The notes: a model not told the origin generated them from the letters alone. Counted from the first letter of the stretch, positions 1-11,676 are shown. The stretch: DNA of 64,000 nt from Agromyces protaetiae (GCF_030866785.1 NZ_CP133018.1:2604001-2668000), one strand, 5' to 3'. Translations and numbers: made by a program.

Positions 1-594
1 AGTGCGGTGCTGACGGCGGATGCCCCGGGCTTCGTGGTGAACCGGCTGCTGGCGAAGGTCATGGGCGAGGCGGCGCGTGCGGTCGACGAAGGCACGCCCG
101 TACCGGTCGTCGAGCAGGCGCTGGCGCCGATCGGCCTGCCGATGGGGCCCTTCGAGCTCATCGACCTCGTGGGCTGGGCGGTCGCCGCGCATGTGCAGGA
201 CACCATGGTGCGCGAGTTCCCGGCACGGTTCTACAGCTCGGAGAACCTGCATGCGCTGGCCGGGCTCACCGGCCCCGTCGTCGAGAAGGACAAGCACGGC
301 AAGGTGACCGAGTTCACCAAGGAGGCCAAGAAGGCCATCACGGTCGGCAGGGCACCGGTCGACCCGTCGGTGATCCTGCAGCGCGTCGAGGACGAACTCG
401 CCCGCGAGATCAAGCTGATGCTCGACGAGGGCGTCGTCGCGGCGGCCGAGGACATCGACCTCTGCCTCATCCTCGGGGCGGGGTGGCCCTTCCAGGCGGG
501 CGGCGCCACGCCGTACCTCGACCGGGTGGGCGCGTCTGAACGCGCCTTCGGCGACACGTTCCACCACCCGCCGATCCGCGGCGTGCAGGCGTAG
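1..594 (+). CDS. 3-hydroxyacyl-CoA dehydrogenase, C-terminal part (FadB/FadJ-like), cut by window start
   Basis: Only the last ~197 codons are present; the frame is already open at base 1, so the gene begins before the window. The visible start (VLTADAPGFVVNRLL) is the classic entry to the C-terminal 3-hydroxyacyl-CoA dehydrogenase domain. A second copy of that domain type follows (MGPFELIDLVGWAVA, then a helical region ending with a GWPFQAGGATPYLDRVG motif). This arrangement matches the alpha subunit of the fatty-acid oxidation complex, where the missing N-terminal half would be the enoyl-CoA hydratase. Its role is NAD-dependent oxidation of L-3-hydroxyacyl-CoA in beta-oxidation. A long hairpin follows the stop. 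The family call is firm; the exact orthologue cannot be settled from the tail alone. Confidence 0.88.
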   Translation, partial: SAVLTADAPGFVVNRLLAKVMGEAARAVDEGTPVPVVEQALAPIGLPMGPFELIDLVGWAVAAHVQDTMVREFPARFYSSENLHALAGLTGPVVEKDKHGKVTEFTKEAKKAITVGRAPVDPSVILQRVEDELAREIKLMLDEGVVAAAEDIDLCLILGAGWPFQAGGATPYLDRVGASERAFGDTFHHPPIRGVQA

Positions 595-601
595 CCCAAG
601 A

Positions 602-680
602 CCCCGGCTCTGCGCCACTTCGCGCAGCTCCGCGCCAGCAGGACTGGCGCTGAGCACACAGAAGTGGCGCAGAGGCGGGG
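602..680. terminator. Long nested inverted repeat between convergent genes, probable bidirectional terminator
   Basis: Bases 608-621 pair perfectly with 661-674 (14 bp). One mismatch away, 602-606 pairs with 676-680. Inside the loop a second perfect 7-bp stem sits at 632-638/644-650 with a 5-base loop. The element fills most of the gap between the convergent dehydrogenase and dxs genes. It has no U-tract, as is common for actinobacterial terminators. The complexity of the nested fold also leaves room for a dispersed palindromic repeat. Confidence 0.7.
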
Positions 681-711
681 AACGCTCGCGGAAATGGCGC
701 GGAACGGGACC

Positions 712-2658
712 TCAGAGACGCGGGTGCGAACCGGTGTCGCTCGACACGGTCTCGAGGCCGGCACCGCGCGCACGAGGGAGCTTGCTGCCGAGCACCATGG
801 CCGTGACGTCGCGGGCGATCTGCTGCGGCGTGAGCCCGACCCGCTCGAGGATGTCGGAGCGCGAGCCGTGATCGAGGAACTCATCGGGGAGGCCGAGCTC
901 CGTGACGGCCGTGTCGACGCCGGCCTCGCGCAGATCTTGACGGAGCCGGGTACCGACCCCACCCACCCGGATGCCGTCTTCGAGGCTCACGACGATGCGG
1001 TACTCGGCCGCGAGCTCGACGACGCTCTTCGGCACCGGCACCACCCAGCGCGGGTCGACGACCGTCGCACCGATGCCCTGGGCCTCGAGCCGTCGCGCGA
1101 CGTCGAGCCCGATGCCGGCCATCGGGCCGACCGTCACGATGAGGACGTCTTTGCGCGCGGCCTCCACGAGCACGTCGACGCCGTCAGGCGTGCGGCGCTC
1201 GGCGGTGTACTCGACGCCGACGCTGCCCTTCGGGAACCGCAGCACGGTGGGACCGTCGTCGACCGCCACGGCTTCGGCGAGCTCCTCCGCGAGACGCACC
1301 GAGTCGCGCGGCGCCGCGATGCGCACGCCGGGTACCACCTGCAGGATCGAGAGATCCCAGACGCCATGGTGGCTCGGACCGTCGGGACCGGTCACGCCCG
1401 CCCGGTCGAGCACGAACGTCACGCCCGCCTTGTGCAGCGCGACGTCCATCAAGACCTGGTCGAACGCCCGGTTCATGAACGTCGCGTACACGGCGACGAC
1501 GGGATGCAGGCCGCCGAAGGCGAGCCCCGCCGCCGAGGTGACGGCGTGCTGCTCGGCGATGCCCACGTCGAACACGCGCGTCGGGAATCGCTCGGCCATG
1601 CGGTGCAGGCCGGTCGGCCGCAGCATCGCCGCCGTGATGCCCACCAGCCGCTCGTCGCGCTCGGCGAGCGCCACGAGCTCGTCGGCGAACACGCCGGTCC
1701 AGGACGGGGCGGCCGAGGTGTCGAGCGACTCCCCCGTCTCGGGGTCGATCTGCCCCACCGCGTGGAACTGGTCCGCGACGTCGCGCAGCGCGGGCTCGTA
1801 CCCGCGGCCCTTCTCGGTGATCGCGTGCACGATCACGGGGGCGCCGTAGTGCTTCGCCTGCTGCAGCGCCTCTTCCATGGCCCGGAGGTCGTGACCGTCG
1901 ACCGGGCCGACGTACTTGATGTCGAGGTTGGAGTACAGCGCCGCGTTGTTCGTGAACCTCGCGAGGAAGCCGTGCAGGCCACCACGCACGCCACGGTAGA
2001 ACGCCCGCGCCGGGCCGCCGAGCCGATCGAACGCCTGCCGGCTCGACTGGTGCAGCGTCCGGTACGACTGCTTGGTGCGGACCGAGTTGAGGAAGCGGGC
2101 CATGCCGCCGATCGTCGGCGCGTACGACCGGCCGTTGTCGTTCACCACGATGACGAGATTGCGGCTGTTGTCGTCGGAGATGTTGTTGAGCGCCTCCCAC
2201 GTCATGCCGCCGGTGAGCGCGCCGTCGCCGACCACGGCGACGACGTGCCGGTCGAGCTGCCCGGTCATCTCGAACGCCTTCGAGATGCCGTCGGCCCAGG
2301 AGAGCGAGCTGGACGCGTGCGAGCTCTCGACAATGTCGTGCTCGGACTCGGAACGCTGCGGGTAGCCCGCCAGTCCGCCGGTCTGCCTGAGGGTCGAGAA
2401 GTCCTGGCGACCGGTCAGCAGCTTGTGCACGTAGGACTGGTGCCCCGTGTCGAAGATGATCGAGTCGCGCGGCGACTCGAACACGCGGTGGATCGCCAGC
2501 GTCATCTCGACCACGCCGAGGTTCGGACCGAGATGGCCGCCCGTCTTGGCCACGTTCTGCACGAGGTAGGCGCGGATCTCCGCGGCCAAGTCGACCACCT
2601 GCTCCTGCGTGAGCGCGTCGAGGTCTCGAGGACCTCGGATCGAGCTGAGCAGGGTCAT
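712..2658 (-). CDS. dxs: 1-deoxy-D-xylulose-5-phosphate synthase
   Basis: Thiamine-diphosphate enzyme that condenses pyruvate and glyceraldehyde 3-phosphate, the first step of the MEP isoprenoid pathway. It supplies undecaprenyl carriers, quinones and carotenoids. The 648-aa length fits the family. The ThDP motif GDGALTGG lies near residues 144-151 with its asparagine pair soon after (EALNN). The catalytic-region histidine is in GGHLGPNLG near residue 42, and the transketolase C-terminal domain includes VTGPDGPSHHG. I chose ATG at 2658 because AAAGGTGG precedes it by about 5 bases; an in-frame GTG at 2667 lies inside that ribosome site. It is convergent with the upstream dehydrogenase and monocistronic, as acnA behind it ends in its own hairpin. 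Confidence 0.96.
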   Translation of the reverse strand: MTLLSSIRGPRDLDALTQEQVVDLAAEIRAYLVQNVAKTGGHLGPNLGVVEMTLAIHRVFESPRDSIIFDTGHQSYVHKLLTGRQDFSTLRQTGGLAGYPQRSESEHDIVESSHASSSLSWADGISKAFEMTGQLDRHVVAVVGDGALTGGMTWEALNNISDDNSRNLVIVVNDNGRSYAPTIGGMARFLNSVRTKQSYRTLHQSSRQAFDRLGGPARAFYRGVRGGLHGFLARFTNNAALYSNLDIKYVGPVDGHDLRAMEEALQQAKHYGAPVIVHAITEKGRGYEPALRDVADQFHAVGQIDPETGESLDTSAAPSWTGVFADELVALAERDERLVGITAAMLRPTGLHRMAERFPTRVFDVGIAEQHAVTSAAGLAFGGLHPVVAVYATFMNRAFDQVLMDVALHKAGVTFVLDRAGVTGPDGPSHHGVWDLSILQVVPGVRIAAPRDSVRLAEELAEAVAVDDGPTVLRFPKGSVGVEYTAERRTPDGVDVLVEAARKDVLIVTVGPMAGIGLDVARRLEAQGIGATVVDPRWVVPVPKSVVELAAEYRIVVSLEDGIRVGGVGTRLRQDLREAGVDTAVTELGLPDEFLDHGSRSDILERVGLTPQQIARDVTAMVLGSKLPRARGAGLETVSSDTGSHPRL

Positions 2659-2744
2659 GGATACCACCTTTCCGGGCCGCCGGGAGCTGCGGCCGGTGCG
2701 TCCCGATTCTACGCGCCCCGCCCTGGGGGCATCGTTCGAACGAC

Positions 2745-2798
2745 GAAACTGCCCGCCCGAGGCATCCTTTTCATGGATGCCTCGACGCGGGCAGTTTC
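2745..2798 (-). terminator. Nested hairpin terminator after acnA
   Basis: Bases 2745-2756 pair perfectly with 2787-2798 (12 bp). An inner perfect 9-bp stem joins 2759-2767 with 2775-2783 around a 7-base loop. It starts 10 bases past the acnA stop and lies before the dxs ribosome site, so it should insulate the two genes. The inner stem is built from the GGATGCC/GGCATCC heptamer that recurs in this window. Confidence 0.8.
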
Positions 2799-2807
2799 GA
2801 TGTGCTA

Positions 2808-5621
<2,814 letters not shown>

Positions 5622-5694
5622 GATGTCCTCTCCTTCGCGGATGCCGCGGGCGGGCCGGCGACACCTCGATCATGCTCGTCGGACACGGGACGAA

Positions 5695-5713
5695 TCCAGC
5701 AAGGCTTACCTAA
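5695..5713 (-). promoter_or_regulatory. Weak IdeR/DtxR-like iron box upstream of acnA
   Basis: Read on the minus strand, the 19-mer beginning TTAGGTAAGCCT matches about 13 of 19 positions of the DtxR/IdeR palindrome (TTAGGTTAGCCTAACCTAA), with the left half nearly perfect. It lies about 75 bases before the acnA start. Aconitase is an iron-responsive gene in several actinobacteria. The right half is degenerate, so this is tentative. Confidence 0.35.
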
Positions 5714-5754
5714 GCCGCCCCGCTCGCCGGCCGAGGATGTCGAACCGGCCGGAT

Positions 5755-5774
5755 TTATCTCGACGTCGAGATAA
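5755..5774. promoter_or_regulatory. Perfect 20-bp palindromic operator upstream of acnA
   Basis: TTATCTCGACGTCGAGATAA is a perfect 20-bp palindrome 134 bases before the acnA start and 5 bases past the DUF3159 stop. Its AT-rich ends contrast with the GC-rich surroundings, which favours a protein-binding site over chance. The arm spacing would suit a dimeric MarR- or TetR-type regulator. The factor is unknown. Confidence 0.7.
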
Positions 5775-5779
5775 CTGTA

Positions 5780-6571
5780 TCACCGTTCCGCACGGGCCGG
5801 CGCCCACGCCGCCCGCACGATGAGCCACGTGAACACGAGCATCAATGCGTAGAGAGGCACACCCATGAGCAGGCGCGTGAGACCGAGCGCCTGCACGTTG
5901 TCGACGAGGTACAGCGGGACCTGGACCACGAGACGAAGCAGGAAGAACCCGATCCACGCGAGCGTCAGGAACTGGGCGAGGCGAACCTTTCGCCGGTCGG
6001 TGCGCCAGTGCGTGCCGTCACCCATCAGGAACCCGACGATGAGACCGATCGCGGGCCACCGGACGAGCAACGAGACGAGCAGCGCCAGCGCGTAGCCGGC
6101 GTTCGTGAAGAACCCGAGCACGTAGTTGTCACGGGCGTCGCCGGTCCAGAGCGCGAGCGCGGCCGAGAGCAGGACGCCCACCAGGCCCGCGATCGCCTGC
6201 GTCGGCTGACCCTTTGCCACGATCCTGGCAATGGTGAAGAGCACCGCGAGCCCGACCGAGGCGGCGAGCGACGGCACCAGCGCCGCCTGTGCGTCCTGGC
6301 CGGCGAAGCTCGTGAGCACCGAGTAGACGACGAGGAAGACGAACCCCGGGAGCAGCGCCTCGAGGATGCCGCGCACACCGCCGACGGCGGTGAGCACGTC
6401 ACGACCGGTCAGCCGCTCTTCACCGGCCAGCCCGCCGAGACCGCTCTTCCCGGCCGCCGCGGCGAACTGCTTCGCGAACTCGGTGCGCAGGTCGGGCTGA
6501 CCGGCGTCGGCACCGGTCGGCGCCTCGCCCGAGGTATCCGCCCGCTCGTCGTCGCCCGGTGCGGCGCTCAT
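5780..6571 (-). CDS. DUF3159 family membrane protein
   Basis: A 263-aa protein with a charged, acidic N-terminus (about 60 residues) followed by about six hydrophobic segments. The DUF3159 hallmark segment VLTAVGGVRGILEALLPGFVF lies near residues 60-80. The function is unknown in the family; the topology suggests an integral membrane protein with a cytoplasmic N-terminus. Its ATG overlaps the stop of the DUF3710 gene by four bases (ATGA), so it is translationally coupled as the last gene of dut-DUF3710-DUF3159. This trio is widely conserved in actinobacteria and sits close to sepH here as elsewhere. No catalytic motif is visible. Confidence 0.88.
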   Translation of the reverse strand: MSAAPGDDERADTSGEAPTGADAGQPDLRTEFAKQFAAAAGKSGLGGLAGEERLTGRDVLTAVGGVRGILEALLPGFVFLVVYSVLTSFAGQDAQAALVPSLAASVGLAVLFTIARIVAKGQPTQAIAGLVGVLLSAALALWTGDARDNYVLGFFTNAGYALALLVSLLVRWPAIGLIVGFLMGDGTHWRTDRRKVRLAQFLTLAWIGFFLLRLVVQVPLYLVDNVQALGLTRLLMGVPLYALMLVFTWLIVRAAWAPARAER

Positions 6572-7188
6572 TCGATCGCTGCGCCGGTCGACGTCGCGGG
6601 CATACGCAGCGGAATGAGGTCACGCGGCGGCATCGGCGTGTTGCCACGCACCACGACGATGGAGCGGAAGAGCTCCTCGACCTGCGCTGCGGCCTCGGGG
6701 TCGACGGCCGCCTTGCCGGCGATCACGCCGCGGAGGAACCAGCGAGGGCCGTCGACGCCGATGAACCTGGCCTGACGGAGCTGCGCGGCCTGGTCGGCGG
6801 TGCCGGCGACCGGGATCTGCGCGAGCAGCTCGGGCCCGAACGCCCCATCGCGCTCGGTCGTGGTGCCGCCCTGCTTCGCGATCTGGCCGGCGATCTGCTC
6901 ACGGATCTCGTGCCACAAGCCGCTCGAACGAGGCGCGGCGAACGGCTGGACCTGCAGCGTGGAGCCCGCGAGGTCGAGCCCCACGGCGACGACGCGCTTG
7001 CTGCCCTCCTCGATCTCGAGGCGCAGGTTGAGGCCCTCGCGGGGCAAGACCTTCACCCCGCCGAGGTCGACGTACGGACGGACCGGGTTCGCCTCCGACT
7101 CGTCGAACGGGCCGGCCGTGGCGCGATCCTCGGGTGCGGACTTCGGGTGGTCGACAGGGGCGTCGCCCTCGGTCTCGATGTCGCTCAT
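6568..7188 (-). CDS. DUF3710 family protein
   Basis: A 206-aa soluble protein. An acidic, probably disordered N-terminus of about 35 residues precedes the DUF3710 core, recognised by the segments YVDLGGVKVLPREGLNLRLE and LWHEIREQIAGQIAKQGG, and by GPRWFLRGVIAGKAA near the C-terminus. The family has no assigned function. Four-base overlaps on both sides (dut upstream, DUF3159 downstream) show a tightly coupled operon, implying linked expression. It has no signal peptide and no membrane segment. The family assignment is good; the role is open. Confidence 0.88.
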   Translation of the reverse strand: MSDIETEGDAPVDHPKSAPEDRATAGPFDESEANPVRPYVDLGGVKVLPREGLNLRLEIEEGSKRVVAVGLDLAGSTLQVQPFAAPRSSGLWHEIREQIAGQIAKQGGTTTERDGAFGPELLAQIPVAGTADQAAQLRQARFIGVDGPRWFLRGVIAGKAAVDPEAAAQVEELFRSIVVVRGNTPMPPRDLIPLRMPATSTGAAIE

Positions 7189-7643
7189 GCGTTCACTCCT
7201 TGCTTGTGCTCGCCGAATCCCGTCGAACCGAAGCCGCCCTCGCCGCGGTGGCTGCCGGGCAGGCGCTCGACCTCGACGAAGCGAGCGCGGCTCACGGGCA
7301 TGACGACGACCTGCGCGATGCGGTCGCCCGCCTCGATGCGATAGGCCTCGCGGGCGTCCGTGTTCAGCAGGGCCACCTTGATCTCGCCCCGGTACCCCGC
7401 GTCGACCGTGCCCGGCGCGTTCACGATCGTGATGCCGTGCTTGAAGGCGAGTCCGGACCGCGGGACGACGAACGCCACGTACCCGTCCGGGAGGGCGATC
7501 GACACGCCCGTGCCGACGGTGGCGCGCTCACCGGGCTCGAGCGTCAGCGATTCGGCGGCGTGGAGATCGGCACCGGCATCGCCCGGGTGAGCGTAGACGG
7601 GGAGCCGGTCGGCCGTGATCAGGACATCGACGGATTCGGTCAC
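7185..7643 (-). CDS. dut: dUTP diphosphatase (trimeric dUTPase)
   Basis: Hydrolyses dUTP to dUMP and pyrophosphate, keeping uracil out of DNA and feeding dTMP synthesis. All five trimeric dUTPase motifs are visible in order across 152 residues: GDAGADL, PRSGLAFKHGI, VDAGYRGEIKV, GDRIAQVVV, and the C-terminal glycine-rich lid RGEGGFGSTGF that closes over the active site. The start is GTG at 7643. A TACCCT hexamer lies six bases upstream with no ribosome site between, so the message is probably leaderless. It heads the dut-DUF3710-DUF3159 operon and is divergent from the DUF3093 gene. Confidence 0.97.
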   Translation of the reverse strand: MTESVDVLITADRLPVYAHPGDAGADLHAAESLTLEPGERATVGTGVSIALPDGYVAFVVPRSGLAFKHGITIVNAPGTVDAGYRGEIKVALLNTDAREAYRIEAGDRIAQVVVMPVSRARFVEVERLPGSHRGEGGFGSTGFGEHKQGVNA

Positions 7644-7649
7644 CGTTCG

Positions 7650-7655
7650 AGGGTA
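7650..7655 (-). promoter_or_regulatory. -10 hexamer of leaderless dut transcript
   Basis: TACCCT on the minus strand ends six bases before the GTG of dut. The spacing puts transcription start at or next to the start codon. No convincing -35 is visible. Confidence 0.45.
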
Positions 7656-7681
7656 GTGCAGAAGTCTGATCGAATAGACCC

Positions 7682-8131
7682 ATGCCCGACTACCGCGAGC
7701 GCCTTTGGCCCACGCCCTGGATCTTCATCGTGAGCCTGCTGCTCATCCCCTCGAGCATCCTCGTCCTCGCGCCGGTCTCACTGCCGGCCGGCATCGTGAC
7801 CGGGATCGTGCTCTACCTCGCCGTCGTGGGGGCGCTCTCGCTGACCGCGCCGGTCATCGAAGTGGCCGAAGGGCGCCTGCGTGCGGGCCGTGCGGAGATC
7901 GGAATCGAACACCTCGGCGAGGCGGTCCCGGCCGTCGACGCGGCCGCACGCGTCGAGCTCGGCACCGGCCTCGACGCGCGGGCGTTCCTCGTGATCCGCG
8001 GGTGGATCCGCCCCGTGGTACGGATCCCAATCGTCGACCCCGCGGATCCCACGCCGTACTGGCTCGTCTCGAGCCGCCGGCCGAACGAACTGGCCGCCGC
8101 GATCAATGGATCGCGACGGCCTGAATCGTAG
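7682..8131 (+). CDS. DUF3093 family membrane protein
   Basis: A 149-aa protein with two hydrophobic segments at residues ~12-30 and ~35-55, separated by a short turn, then a soluble ~95-residue C-terminal domain. The DUF3093 signature is an early RLWPTPW motif and later IRGWIRPVVRIPIVDPADPTPYWL (quoted in part: RPVVRIPIVDPADPTPYW). The C-terminal SSRRPNELAAAI helix is also typical. The function is unknown. It is divergent from dut and convergent with DUF4193; the three gene families regularly cluster near sepH in actinobacteria. A compact hairpin directly follows the stop. Confidence 0.88.
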   Translation: MPDYRERLWPTPWIFIVSLLLIPSSILVLAPVSLPAGIVTGIVLYLAVVGALSLTAPVIEVAEGRLRAGRAEIGIEHLGEAVPAVDAAARVELGTGLDARAFLVIRGWIRPVVRIPIVDPADPTPYWLVSSRRPNELAAAINGSRRPES

Positions 8132-8132
8132 G

Positions 8133-8148
8133 TGACCCCTCGGGGTCA
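8133..8148. terminator. Compact bidirectional hairpin between DUF3093 and DUF4193
   Basis: TGACCCC at 8133-8139 is repeated inverted at 8142-8148 with two bases between. It fills the gap between the two convergent stops and overlaps the DUF4193 stop codon. Confidence 0.5.
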
Positions 8149-8439
8149 GGAGGCGCACTCGAGGCAGATCGGCCCGAGCTTGGTCTCGTGATCGATCTGC
8201 GAGCGGTGCTTCACGAGGAAGCAACTCACGCACGTGAACTCGTCGGCCTGCGGCGGGAGCACGACCACGTCGAGCTCGACGTCGGACAAATCGGCGCCGG
8301 CGAGATCGAAGCTGCCCGGGTTGTCGGCGTCTTCGACGTCGACCTGACCGGACATCTTGTCGGGCACGCGCTCCTTGAGGGCCTCGATCGACTCGGAGTC
8401 GTCTTCGGTCTTCCGTGGTGCGTCGTAATCCGTTGCCAT
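8146..8439 (-). CDS. DUF4193 family protein, small zinc-ribbon-like
   Basis: A 97-aa protein, start ATG at 8439 (MATDYDAPRKTEDD), as is usual for DUF4193. The N-terminal half is acidic and probably disordered. The C-terminal part holds two CxxC knuckles (FTCVSCFL and PICLEC) separated by a basic stretch with His residues (VKHRSQIDHETKLG), which would suit one structural zinc ion. The family is confined to actinobacteria, is usually highly expressed and has no defined function. A longer in-frame start at 8490 exists but lies inside the likely promoter region (-10 at 8482-8487), so I rejected it. Confidence 0.88.
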   Translation of the reverse strand: MATDYDAPRKTEDDSESIEALKERVPDKMSGQVDVEDADNPGSFDLAGADLSDVELDVVVLPPQADEFTCVSCFLVKHRSQIDHETKLGPICLECAS

Positions 8440-8481
8440 GCCCATCCATTCTTCGTGGCCGCCGGGGAGATCGGCGGCCAT

Positions 8482-8528
8482 AGTTTGCATGAAAACCGGC
8501 CGGTAAGCAAACCCTCATCCCGATGAGG
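8482..8528 (-). promoter_or_regulatory. DUF4193 promoter with embedded and flanking palindromes
   Basis: On the minus strand, TTGCTT (8505-8510) and CAAACT (8482-8487) are 17 bases apart, a good sigma-70-type spacing, giving a leader of about 35 bases. The spacer contains the perfect 10-bp palindrome ACCGGCCGGT (8495-8504). Just upstream is CCTCATC-CC-GATGAGG (8513-8528). Both could be operators. Confidence 0.5.
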
Positions 8529-8640
8529 CTTTCATGCGATCACCCATGCAACTTCCGGCACGCCCGAGCTATTCCCGGGCCACACGCCACCCGCGTGGCA
8601 TCCTTGGCCGGAGACGCAACGCACGGAAGGGCTTGTCGCG

Positions 8641-9804
8641 ATGCAGGAACTCACAGTGATCGGTGTGGAGAGCGGCGCACTCGTCGCAACCTCTGAAGAC
8701 GGAGCGCGCTTCCGGATCGAGATCGACGAGGTGCTCCAGTCACGGATCCGGCAGGCCAGCCCCGAGGCGCACCAGGGCCCCAAGCTCTCGCCCCGCGAAG
8801 TGCAGGCGCACATCAGATCGGGGATGTCGGCCGAAGAGGTCGCGGAACTCACCGGCGTCGCCGTCGATTTCGTGCGACGGTTCGAGGGGCCGGTGATCGC
8901 CGAGCGCGAACACGTCGTGACCTCGGCGCTCGGGGTGCCGGTGCACCTCGCAGGCGACGTCGACCCGGCCGACGAGCCGATGTCGTTCGGGACCGTCATC
9001 CGCGAGCGCCTGACCAAGCTCGGCGCCGACGGAGAACGCTGGGCGAGCTGGAAGGACGAGGAACGGGGCTGGATCGTCAAGCTCGAGTTCACCGCCGACA
9101 CGATCGACCACGACGCCCGCTGGACCTACGACCTTCGCCGCCGCACGCTGCAGCCGCTCAACTCCGAGGCGATCACCCTCTCCCAGCAGGGCGAGCTCAA
9201 AGAAGGACTCATCCCCCGGCTGCGCGCCGTCGCCGCCGAAGCCGAACAGGCCCGCTTCGACAGCGGGGCGTTCACGTTCGACGAGCCCGAGCAGGGCGAC
9301 GACCAGGCCGCACCGCAGCCGGAGCCACTCCCCTACGGACGCCCAACCCCGCTCGCGCCGCTCACCCCGACGACCTCGAGCCCCGCGGTGACGCGCGCCG
9401 CCATCAAGCGCGCCGACGAACCCGCGCAGACCCATGCCGAGACCGCCGATCTGCTCGAAGCCCTGCGGCGGCGGCGCGGCGAGCGTGAGGCCGCGACCGG
9501 CGAGCCCACGGTCGTGCCGGCCTCAGCGACGCCGCCCGAGGCCGAGCCCGCCCCGGCGCGGTCGGCAGGCTCGGCGCCGGGAAGCGCGCCGGCCGGCCCA
9601 CCCCAGTCGGGAGGCACGGGCCGCCGCGTGGCCACCACCGACGACGACGCCGCCGAGGAGACGCCCGGCTCGACCGCTCGTGCCCTCTGGGGCGGCGCCG
9701 GCAAGGCGTCATCCGCGGGCGGTCGTTCGCGCAAGGGGCGGGCATCAATGCCGAGCTGGGACGAAATCGTCTTCGGCGCGCGCACCGACGACGACCTCGC
9801 CTGA
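8641..9804 (+). CDS. sepH: Septation protein SepH (DUF3071)
   Basis: SepH binds FtsZ directly and stimulates its assembly in Streptomyces and mycobacteria, acting early in septation. The 387-aa protein shows the expected layout. The N-terminal DUF3071 domain is at residues ~1-165, with a helix-turn-helix-like segment around SAEEVAELTGVAVDFVRRFEGPV. The following linker is rich in Pro, Ala and Glu and looks disordered, and the protein ends in a conserved tail, MPSWDEIVFGAR. The start ATG follows GGAAGG by about ten bases. A strong 13-14 bp hairpin terminates it. It sits near dut, DUF3093 and DUF4193 as in related genomes. Confidence 0.93.
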   Translation: MQELTVIGVESGALVATSEDGARFRIEIDEVLQSRIRQASPEAHQGPKLSPREVQAHIRSGMSAEEVAELTGVAVDFVRRFEGPVIAEREHVVTSALGVPVHLAGDVDPADEPMSFGTVIRERLTKLGADGERWASWKDEERGWIVKLEFTADTIDHDARWTYDLRRRTLQPLNSEAITLSQQGELKEGLIPRLRAVAAEAEQARFDSGAFTFDEPEQGDDQAAPQPEPLPYGRPTPLAPLTPTTSSPAVTRAAIKRADEPAQTHAETADLLEALRRRRGEREAATGEPTVVPASATPPEAEPAPARSAGSAPGSAPAGPPQSGGTGRRVATTDDDAAEETPGSTARALWGGAGKASSAGGRSRKGRASMPSWDEIVFGARTDDDLA

Positions 9805-9844
9805 GCCGACACCGACCGACCCGATGCGAGTCGTCGGGACATTC

Positions 9845-9889
9845 CGCCGACACGCCGACCTCGACGCCCGTGTCTTCGGCGTGTCGGCG
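9845..9889 (+). terminator. Strong hairpin terminator after sepH
   Basis: Bases 9845-9857 and 9877-9889 form a perfect 13-bp inverted repeat (CGCCGACACGCCG and its complement), extended by one A-T pair on the loop side. It begins 40 bases past the sepH stop and precedes the next promoter. Confidence 0.75.
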
Positions 9890-9957
9890 AACAATCCCGA
9901 CGACTGGTCACACCGCAGCACGAGTAGCGGGGCGTCCCGACTCCGCGCACCCGGTGC

Positions 9958-9980
9958 TACGATTCGAACATACATTCGAA
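9958..9980 (+). promoter_or_regulatory. LexA-like SOS box overlapping a -10 element
   Basis: TTCGAACATACATTCGAA (9963-9980) differs at one base from the actinobacterial LexA pattern TTCGAAC-N4-GTTCGAA. TACGAT (9958-9963), a plausible -10, abuts and overlaps it, so bound repressor would block RNA polymerase. It lies 14 bases before the DUF6504 start codon. Confidence 0.6.
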
Positions 9981-9993
9981 TGCGAGGTGCGTG

Positions 9994-10278
9994 ATGCCGA
10001 ACGTGCAGGAGTTCGTCGAGGTCTGGACGAGCGATGCGGGCACGCCGACGCGCCTCGTCTGGCGGGCACGCCGCTATCGCGTCAACGACACGCCGACACC
10101 GCTCGTCGGCCCCGCCGAATGGTGGGAGCCGTTTGCAGACCACGACGTCTCGCCGGGCCACCGGCCGCTCGCGATCGCCGGCTGGCGTTTCCAGGCACGC
10201 AGCGACGACGGGGACACCCGTGTGTTCGACGTCGGGCACGACGGGGAGCGCTGGCGGCTCCTGCGCACCTTCGAATGA
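9994..10278 (+). CDS. DUF6504 family protein, probably SOS-linked
   Basis: A 94-aa soluble protein that looks like DUF6504. It has a basic N-terminal beta-rich segment (RLVWRARRYRV), a middle WWEP motif, a WRFQA strand and a C-terminal WRLLRTF strand. In other actinobacteria this family often lies beside the ImuA/ImuB/DnaE2 mutagenic repair genes, which are not present here. The LexA-like box directly upstream supports a DNA-damage link. I chose ATG 9994 because AGG at 9985-9987 gives six-base spacing; a GTG immediately before it would be too close. It ends four bases from the convergent clpX. The family call is moderate and the damage role is inferred. Confidence 0.72.
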   Translation: MPNVQEFVEVWTSDAGTPTRLVWRARRYRVNDTPTPLVGPAEWWEPFADHDVSPGHRPLAIAGWRFQARSDDGDTRVFDVGHDGERWRLLRTFE

Positions 10279-10282
10279 GCAG

Positions 10283-11557
<1,275 letters not shown>

Positions 11558-11676
11558 CGCATCCTCCCTCTCGGTGCGTCTTCCGGAAGCCTAACCCGAC
11601 CTCGACCCATCGGGGCGGAGCCGCGCGAATTGGGTGGAGAAACGGCGGTTCGCCCTGGGCGAATCGCCGACGCCGA

